A DNA stretch of 64,000 nucleotides, from the NCBI RefSeq assembly GCF_905220365.1, contig NC_061124.1:5334501-5398500 (forward strand), read 5' to 3'. This document shows, one piece after another, positions 55,601 to 64,000 of this stretch. Every line of letters begins with the position of its first letter. The first letter of the stretch is position 1. The translations under genes were made by a program, and so were the position numbers. The notes beneath the pieces are model-generated. The model saw only the letters and a program-made list of their open reading frames with translations. It did no database searches and had not been told where the DNA came from. The stretch is from Vanessa cardui (lineage: Eukaryota > Arthropoda > Insecta > Lepidoptera > Nymphalidae).

Positions 55601-58600
55601 CTATCAATAACAATCTCTCAATCTCCGTAACGTACGTGTGCGACCTAGTGAGCAAGTTATCGCTTATTGCTATTACGTAGCGGCGCTAAATTGATCTCGC
55701 CGAAAACAACAGACAGTACCACAATTGTGTAACAACGTATAAAATTGTTAATTCATATATGTCTTCCTAACTTTCGAATGATCGCTGTAACACAATAATG
55801 ACCAACAGCTATTCAAAACGTGTTGCCTTGAGATCGTGATTGAATTGTGATCGTGATACGTATTGCTACTGCATTACCGAGCAGGTACGATATTATACCA
55901 CTGTTTTGATGACAAACAAGTTTTGACGTCCTACTGTTTCATTTCGTTTTCAGTTATACTAACGAGTGCGTGTGAATATGATTTCGAATTAAAGGATTCA
56001 TCTTTTCTCGGAATATTCTAGAAAATTGGTCGATGAAATCGTTTAATAAATCACTAGAACTAAATAACTAGCCGCTTGCAATGACTCACATTAACTAAGT
56101 AGGCAATTATGATGTGTTATTCTCGAAATTGTTTTATACGTTTACTTTCCAACATCGCGCTTGCATTTTTCCACGAGAAAGCGGAAACGCGCGTGTCTCA
56201 ACAATGGCTCGAGGCTCGCGCTGAGCCACATTCTATACTCCTATTGTATATTATTCTCGGAACAACCGATAAGTACCACCGTATGGGGCAAACTACTGCA
56301 AATTCACGTTTATTTCAACTTTGCAGCGTTCACTCGTCGTGCGGGTATAGCTTCATTTGTGTGAATGTCAAGATAATACTGAATTTACTATCAAGTCACC
56401 TGTCCCCCTTCGACTAGCGTCTCTAGGGGAATATGGGGGCTACTAATGCAATCATAGATCCCTTTAGGAGGGCAATTTCTTTTAAAGAACAATAACTCTG
56501 TCTGATGAATGAAAATATAGCGAGAATCTAATTGGTATTGACTCATGCGATGGTCGTGTCGTAATTTTGCATGTATTTTATATTTTTACTTTTGTTCGGC
56601 GTACGAACAGAACTGATGACAGGATACGAGCCCTTTGTAAACACAATGAGCAGTAGAATGACAAAAAGTTTTTATATACATTATCCAGACTCGACACAAT
56701 ACGCCCGCGCCTTGCATTTCTTCCCACGTAATAGGTTCCCGGCATTAAAAGGGAGATTCGACGAGAATGGGTACCTGTTGTAATGAAGGAGCCGTCATAA
56801 AGTGTGCAGTCGTTTTTTAAACAAAACGTATCTCTGTTAACTAAGTTTCTATGGTTTTCAGATACTAAGTACACATTATGTTTTTTTTCTTTTAATTTCG
56901 TGTGAAACACGTTCGTCAACTATAAATGCGGTGTACCAATGAGCGTCTTAAAGTAATTCTAGGTCACACAGTACAGTTGTACGTTCGTTACAATTTCTCA
57001 GCGAGATTATGGTTGGGAGACTTGGCAACATCTCGTTAGTGTAAGAGTTCTTTCCTGTGCACTCGAGGGTCACGTAAGGAAAAATACAAATGCATTTTTA
57101 TTGTTAACTAGAATCGGCCGATAAAAATTGTCTCGAATATGTTTATGAAGAAAATGATGCCAGAAATATTTGAATTGCTTTAGTTCCTTGTTTTTAATTT
57201 GATGTATTTTTTTATTAAAATTTATTTCACCGCAAATGATTCCTTTATGGGATATCAACGTAGTGAGCAAAGCCTGGCAGAATCTCGTTAGCGAATTCCA
57301 GCCGTTTTTGCCACTTACCGGACTCATACAGAGTTACTTTCACAAATTTTGCTATGTGTTAAATTAAAATATAAATAAGCAGCTACGTAACATGAGCACT
57401 CAGGAAACTGGAAAACATTCTATGTAGTTTTATTTATACAAATATATACTTAGTTTAGTCATTTTGTTAATTCTTTTAGTTTTATTAATAAACATAATTA
57501 AGTCATTGCGCAACAGTGGAAACTTTACGGGTTGCCTATTTTGAAGGTAAAAATAAATGGTCTCGGTCTGACTTTTGTACTCGGTTCCCAACTCTCTCCA
57601 TAGACAATATAAATGTAGGTTATTTTTATTAAATATAATGACATCACTAAATTAATGTAAACACAATAAGGTGTTCATGTTGACCAAACAAAACGACCTA
57701 TAAAATAATTTAATAAAAAGTTTTAACGTCCAAATAAAACCTCAGTCATTTTTATTGTTATTTAAGATCGAAAAATATTGCATTGTATGGTTCTCTTGTT
57801 TGTACTTTCACTTTCGTAACATCACATACGTTGTAGTATTTTTCACAATTTCTCCATAACGTGCAACTTAAAGACAGGGGAATGATTTTTAGTGTTTCTT
57901 TTAAAGAGCTGAGATGCGTCAGCGGATAGATAACGTAGATTTTTACTGGGGATCAGAGTCTACAAACAAATCTTCTTTCAAGTGCGTAGCTTGTGTTTGT
58001 ACTTCAGTCGATACGCTTTTATACTATTAAACTACAGTTCTTCATTTTAAATTAAATTAAAAGAAAATGAAGGAACAGTTTATATGTGTGTGACTGTGGT
58101 GTTTAAGTCTCTCCTTTTCGAGAATAATTTGAAACTCACCACTCTTATTTAATATTGTTAACATAATGTTTTTCTTCCACGAGAAGGAAGAGAGTTTTTA
58201 AATATATGAAAATTCAGTAATCATTTCCCGAGTTTGAATCGAAAATCCTCGGTAGATTCGGTAATGGTCAAGACTAAGGTATGCTAACAGAGAGCGGGCA
58301 GTATTTAGTATTCAGTTTAGGATGAAGGCAATCGCTAATGTATAATGTACACAATAACATTATGTACTGTTAGTAAACAATAGCTATTTTCGAACATCAA
58401 AAGTAAACAATGGACTCGCTCAAAGGTAAATGCATTTATTATTCATAGTAAATAATGCCAAAGCCCTTTATGGTTTCGTAGTTTGTGGGTCTGTTTTGGC
58501 AATATTGTATGATAGTTGTATAACAATTCATAATCGTCGAAAGCTCAACTGTTAATTGGGTAAAGTCAAATACCATGTATAAAGAAAGGCACAGTTAAAG

Positions 58601-59029
58601 GTTGGATCTATAAAGAAAACTTTTGAAATAAAAATTTTAATATATTCTAAAGAAGCAGTTTTTCATTTTACCATCGTTTCTCAGATGTATCTAAATTATA
58701 ACCATTGTACATAAATGAAATAGTACACAATTATTTTGTTTATCTAACATGGAAATCAACGGATAGCGAAATAACCCATACTTCTTTTATATATTTTTAT
58801 CGAATAATTTTGCCATGTCTATTTTTAATAAGTATAAACTTGAAACTTAGTCAGAAGCAAATGTGTATTCTTGGAATCTCATTTCTACTATCACATAGTG
58901 CAATAAACAATGCGATTTCATTGCACAAGTGTACCTAGATGTTATCAACTTCGTCACGTTCAAGGATCATGCTCAGCTATGAGACGCTCCACTCGTGTAA
59001 ATATTTAGCCCCAGACTGCTCTTTCGACG
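52692..59029. other. Intronic, mostly featureless
   Basis: AT-rich with scattered moderate-GC patches; no exon recognised. A weak imperfect hairpin lies at 54522-54579 (see findings). Confidence 0.45.
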
Positions 59030-59110
59030 GGCGTGAGTCACGAACTGTGACGTCACAGGGTGTCGGTTGTGAGGGTGAAATGCACCCTAGCGCCCGCCGT
59101 GACTCAACCG
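59030..59110. promoter_or_regulatory. Candidate enhancer: CRE and AP-1-type sites clustered
   Basis: TGAGTCA (59034-59040), the CRE palindrome TGACGTCA inside CTGTGACGTCACAG (59045-59058), and TGACTCA (59100-59106) occur within 73 bp in a GC-richer patch of the F-BAR gene intron. Motif matches are exact; function is inference. Confidence 0.35.
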
Positions 59111-59295
59111 ACCACTCGTCGAAACGAAACCGAGACATAATACGGATATTGGTTTTACATTCGGTTATTGATAAAATATCCACGCGGTTTCGACGGTTCT
59201 ATTGATTTATTAAACGCCAATAATTAAGTTAGAATTTGCTTTAGAAATACACTTTTCTTTGTCTGTGTTTCAAACATGGATTTAAATCATAAGTA

Positions 59296-59556
59296 CATAG
59301 TAAAAAACAAAGTCGCTTACTGGTATCTGTTCCTACGTATGCTTAGATCTTTTAAATTACGTAACGGATTTTTATACGGTTTTTTTTTTATAGATAGAGT
59401 GATTCGTGAGGAAGGTATTTATATATAGTACATGGATGATATAGTAAAGAAACACTGATGATTTTAGAAGTTTCTAATGTGATGTCGTAAATAAACAAAT
59501 TCTGTAGTATATTTAGCATTAATAGTGCACCCATGTGAAGCCGGGGCTGGACGCTA
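59296..59556 (+). mobile_element. Short non-autonomous Helitron
   Basis: Begins CATAGTAAAAAACAAAGTCG, contains GCTTAGATCTTTTAAATTAC and GTTTCTAATGTGATGTCGTA, and ends CCATGTGAAGCCGGGGCTGG then ACGCTAG. Same family as 51432-51712. Confidence 0.7.
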
Positions 59557-62500
59557 GTTGTATTATAAGCCGCGTATAGTTATTTCACATATGAATTATA
59601 ATGAGTTCGGAACGTCTCTATTCTTAGGGACTTATTATAAATAAGTAAAAGTATTGGAAAGCTGAGAAAGTGAGGTTACGATACGACTTTTAATGAGCGA
59701 TAATGTATACAAGTCGACGGTATTATATTTTAATGGCGGTCAGCGTTGTTTAAACGAACGAATGATGAAAATGAATTGAGTTTTCTTTTTTTTATTATAT
59801 TACAAACAATATTTTGCATATCGCATGGGTTCGAGGCGTTAAAAATTCTTTACAGGTAGTTGTGAAAGTCTCCTACAACGAGATCACCATACGAAAACTG
59901 TGTCAGTGAGTCGTTACGCATGAATTGATTGATTGCTTGCTCAATTTAATTAATACTTTAACTATTGACACATGAATTGCAAGCTTTATTTGTCAGCGTT
60001 ACTAAATTTGTCAATAAAATTGAGGTTTTTTATTAATTATTTTGTTCACTTACACTACCGTGGTCGATTGTAGAAACTATTAGGCGCCAAGATAGCGGAG
60101 ATCATTACGATGCCTACATTTTTCTTTTTATTATCCATATATTTCGATCTGCTTAATTTGTTATTTTGTAACGTTTCATTACATATTTATATAATTAACT
60201 GCTTCATCCATCATATAGTACCTAAGTGCTAGGTTATAAAGTTATCGAGTTCCTTGCTTTAAATCTAGTGGGGTCTGGCAGGACCAATAAAAAAAATATA
60301 ATCAAGAAATTCAGAGTGATTGTTATCCCATTTATTTTAAAGATTGTAACTCTCGTTTGCGTACACATTAGTGCGTGCATACATCTTTAATGGGTTGGCT
60401 AACCTTGATTTAGGATTACCGCCCTAGCCGAAATAAACGGGAAGGAAGCCATCATCACTTATTATGGAGGAGCTTAAAAATTTAGACCGTCCTTAAATAA
60501 TAACCGTTGCCAAATTCTTAATTGAAATGTTAATTTTTTGGTCACCCATTTGAATTACTCGAACTTCTGATATATAGTTTAAATACAAAATGTTTGTACC
60601 ATAAGTAAAGACAATATATCTATTATCTATATCTATTATTATTACTTAAGAGTATTGATATTGATGTAGTTGTGAATTATTTCGATTGAATATACTTGAA
60701 AAGCTGTTTCTATTAATCTCGAACAATCGAAAATAAACGCCAACGCTTAATGTCTATTGATAGGAAGGAATACTCTAATCAGATATTTTTCCATTCCATT
60801 GTTTTATGTAAGCGGAGAATATTTAAAATGTTATTGGTATCCGTACTCAATGTACGAACAACCATATATGTTCACATTCTCGTAAATATTATCTAGGACT
60901 CGGCATAGATGGAATGTGGTACAACTGCATTACGGACAAAATGATTTTTCCTATTACAAAATACATTTATGCTATGTGATAAAATACGCATTAAGTTCGT
61001 TTCAGTTCATAAAATACAACTGTCGGGAATAATTACGTCCTCACGCGATACGAATTGGAATACAAGTAACAAAATATAATTTATATTTAGGTACCTATCC
61101 TAGGGTTTTGAGCAACGCACCTGACCACTACCGCTCATCTCTTGTTCTACCACAAAACAGTATTACTTTATGTGGTAGTGTTCCGGTCTGATTTTAAAAG
61201 GTAAACTATTATATAATTCTTAGTCATATCAAAATATATTGAATCAGATATATTTAAATTAGTCAATATGTTTCCCGTGTATGGGAGTTATGATTCATAG
61301 CTTTGAGTGCCTTATTTTTATATATAGGTACTACCTGCATATTAAAAATACCGTTCTACTTGCCGATGACCATATATAAAAATTACAGATTTTGTACGCA
61401 GTGTTTTCATTAGTCTTTAAAAGAATTTTAAATGAATTGTTGTTTGCAAGGAATTTAACTCTTGACCTTCGTAGAATTACGTATCCAACGAATCGTACCT
61501 TCTCCAAACAAATTACTCCATTCTAAATAAGTCAGTAATCGCTAAGATAACGAAATGTTACTTCAAAATAGTTTAACCTAATGAGGTATTAATAATAACA
61601 CTTCAGATTAATGCAGTAAGGTTCTTTAACCTCAAAACGATAACATTAAAGAATGTTATAATTATATTTACTAGTAAATGTGTAGCAATCTTTATTTACA
61701 CTGGCCGACATCTGGTTCAGTAATGAAATTATGTCACCTGTTAGCATTTCGTAACGAATTATATAAACTTAGTACTAATTCAACACCTCTCGATCGAGGC
61801 AATCATTCATACAGGTACTTACTAATGAGTACTTGTACATACCCTCAGGCGTATGCGGGTCTTGTTTATGTATATTAGCAACCAATGAACAGATTTATTT
61901 GAAACGTAATTTAGATGACATAATACACGACTTTTCCATCCAAAATTTTTTTTTTATTTTTTTTTTATTCTCATTTTAAGAGCTTAGTCATTTAGGTCAC
62001 TATGTTGCTCTGGTAGATTTCACAAAAAAATTATATCCTTACAAAAATTACGCGTATCGTGTTATCTTGTAACGCTGATTTATATTATGTTTACCTATAT
62101 TATACATAATTCTCATCCAAAAGTTGTTTTGAATAATATTTAGCTAGCCTGGATTCATATCGAATAATCTCCTAAAAGTTTTGTTTTACTTTTAAACATA
62201 ATTGATTTGTAATTCAACAGTTATCTAAAAACCTTTTATTTATTTCAATTTGTTTTGCCGATATGTATCCTAGTGATTGTTTGACAATTTTATTCGAATC
62301 GAAGATAACTAGAATCGGAAAGGTCACACTTTTTTTCTATTCCTCGAGTGAGTGAAGATTGACGAACAGAGGTAACGTTTAGTTTTGGATGAAATCCTGC
62401 CATATAAGTAGCCATCAACTATTACTCGAGCAGCGTTTTGTAATAAGCTTTTTCTATCCTCTTCAAGACCCTTTGCAAAGTAGTTGAACACTTTCGAGTG

Positions 62501-64000
62501 TTCACACTGTTTTTTTACTGTGTACTAATTTGTATGGTGAGTAAAAGATACCATATTGACGGTGTATATATGACAGTTTAATGTTTATTAGTTATAGTGA
62601 TTAGCTTAACCACATTAACGATAATATTTATAAGATGTATATAATATTACATTACGGCGATTACGTAGTAAAGAACTTTAGATAGTGTCGAGATTTACGA
62701 TCTTACTTCAAAATGATCCAAATGCATTTTAGATTACGATTACTATTGTCTTGACTAAGCTATCCTATTATCTGTTAGTACAGACCGATGGACCATAACA
62801 ATAAAATAATGCACTGTTATAATTACTATTGTTAATGTAGTTATGTATATAATGTAGTTTTTTAATTTGAGTTCAAAGAATTAGCAATGTAAATTAATAT
62901 TATGTTAAAATGTAAACAAAAAAAACCTGAGCATGTTTGTGCGAAGCGATTGTTTCCATACATTTTTTATGAGCTCAACTCGAATCCCACGTTTTTATTA
63001 TAGGTAAGTTATATCTTTAACTTATTATCGAAGTTTACTTTGCTTTTGTGTGTAATAGGCACTGGATAAGTTCATATGTTATTACGTAAGGTTATTGTTT
63101 GATTATATTGATTCATCGGCCGTATAGTAATCTTATCAAGGAGGACCGCATCATTGTTGTCTGATAAAGAGGGGATGAGTAATAAGTGCTAATTAGGTAC
63201 GGCCAGCGTTCCTCTGACGTGACTCATATTCGATCTAAACGATTGCCATCGACCCTGTTCCGGTGTGACTTCGACGTCGACGTATTCAAGACGAAACGGA
63301 AGCAAATATAATGTATGAACACCGTGTGAAAGGTTACCGCAGTGTAAACAAAGCCGTCATTAATTCAGCGCACTTTTTTGTTTCATAATCAATAGGTTGT
63401 GTGAAGCGTTCACATACGCATTCGGATTCTTCTATGGGGCTGTTTGGAGCGGCGGGGGAAATAGCCTCCTACTGCGACGGACGTGTCTAACACCGTTCTC
63501 GTTTAATGACTAAACAATTTGATTAAATGGGGAAGCACATGAACACTATAAGCCACGGTTGTGATGAGCAAACTGTGATTACATGTACGTATATTGAAAT
63601 AAGTAATTAAATAGCTAGGCACGTATTTACGAAACATAAAATGTAACGTGTTAAGTGATTAAATTGCCTTTAAGATTTAAATTGAATTATTCATAATATA
63701 ATCACCAATACGATACATAAGTATGAAACTAGAACGACAAATTTGATGTCGTAATGCGGCGTACATGAAATGACTAATGTTAATAAAAAAGTGACCTGTT
63801 GCCGGTTCTTAAGAAAAACTACGTCGTAGTAGTTTTGAGTAACGTATGAACATGTGTACCTTAAACAAAAGCATGTTAGTTATTTGACGTATAAACAGAA
63901 CCGTGTAATTGTTACTGTCGAGGTGTGACATTGGCATTCAACTGAGACGCTAGATACCAATACCTAGATCGCAAGGTCATGATTCGTAATCACTAAACAA
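59557..64000. other. Intronic to the window end, no exon recognised
   Basis: AT-rich. Near 63200-63310 a moderate-GC stretch has overlapping CRE/AP-1-like sequence (TGACGTGACTCA), and about 63430-63500 is GC-rich; both could be regulatory (inference). Nothing else recognised. Confidence 0.4.

Overview
This window is AT-rich animal nuclear DNA with intron-rich genes, canonical GT-AG splicing and dense insect-type transposon debris. The interspersed repeats (a tRNA-derived SINE, LINE 3' ends, short Helitrons ending in CTAG, mariner and MITEs) look lepidopteran, probably a nymphalid-type butterfly; the species cannot be fixed from sequence alone. There is no CRISPR array, rRNA, functional tRNA gene or prokaryotic/viral gene cluster.

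Gene order, left to right: (1) the 3' end of a C2H2 zinc-finger gene (+, 1-1104), tail to tail with (2) a complete four-exon cyclophilin of the PPIL3 type (-, 1685-2806); (3) a complete 16-exon mitochondrial sarcosine dehydrogenase (-, 4949-15675, 915 aa); (4) a complete 12-exon myotubularin of the MTMR1/2/MTM type (-, 22023-34931, 626 aa); (5) head to head with it, a complete 11-exon LRR protein matching dynein regulatory complex subunit 5 / TCTE1 (+, 36487-39505, 613 aa); (6) the first coding exon of a probable CIP4/FBP17-family F-BAR gene (+, 40248-40271), whose first intron fills the rest of the window (more than 23.7 kb). I joined the exons by hand from splice sites and reading phase. Genes 2-5 each close without a frameshift at a length normal for the family, which is the main support for the models. 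The genes are unrelated housekeeping, metabolic, phosphoinositide and cilium/flagellum functions; nothing suggests an operon-like functional cluster.

The 15.7-22.0 kb intergenic region and the introns of genes 3 and 4 carry the mobile DNA: a 2,074-bp foldback DNA transposon with 784-bp inverted arms and a broken transposase, a 1.28-kb dead mariner, a Harbinger-like MITE, two copies of a 336-bp TA-flanked MITE, a TA-flanked MITE sitting in a minisatellite, a hAT-like MITE, a pogo-like MITE and several LINE/SINE tails. Three myotubularin exons have a transposon end 8-19 nt from a splice site, and one intron is best explained by a GC-AG donor.

The most unusual sequence-level signal is a set of perfect inverted repeats (arms 19-30 bp, loops 2-8 nt), scattered at six places and unrelated to each other in sequence. 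I found no convincing undescribed multi-gene system. The notable items are the hairpins, the foldback element, the non-canonical intron and the higher-order minisatellite.
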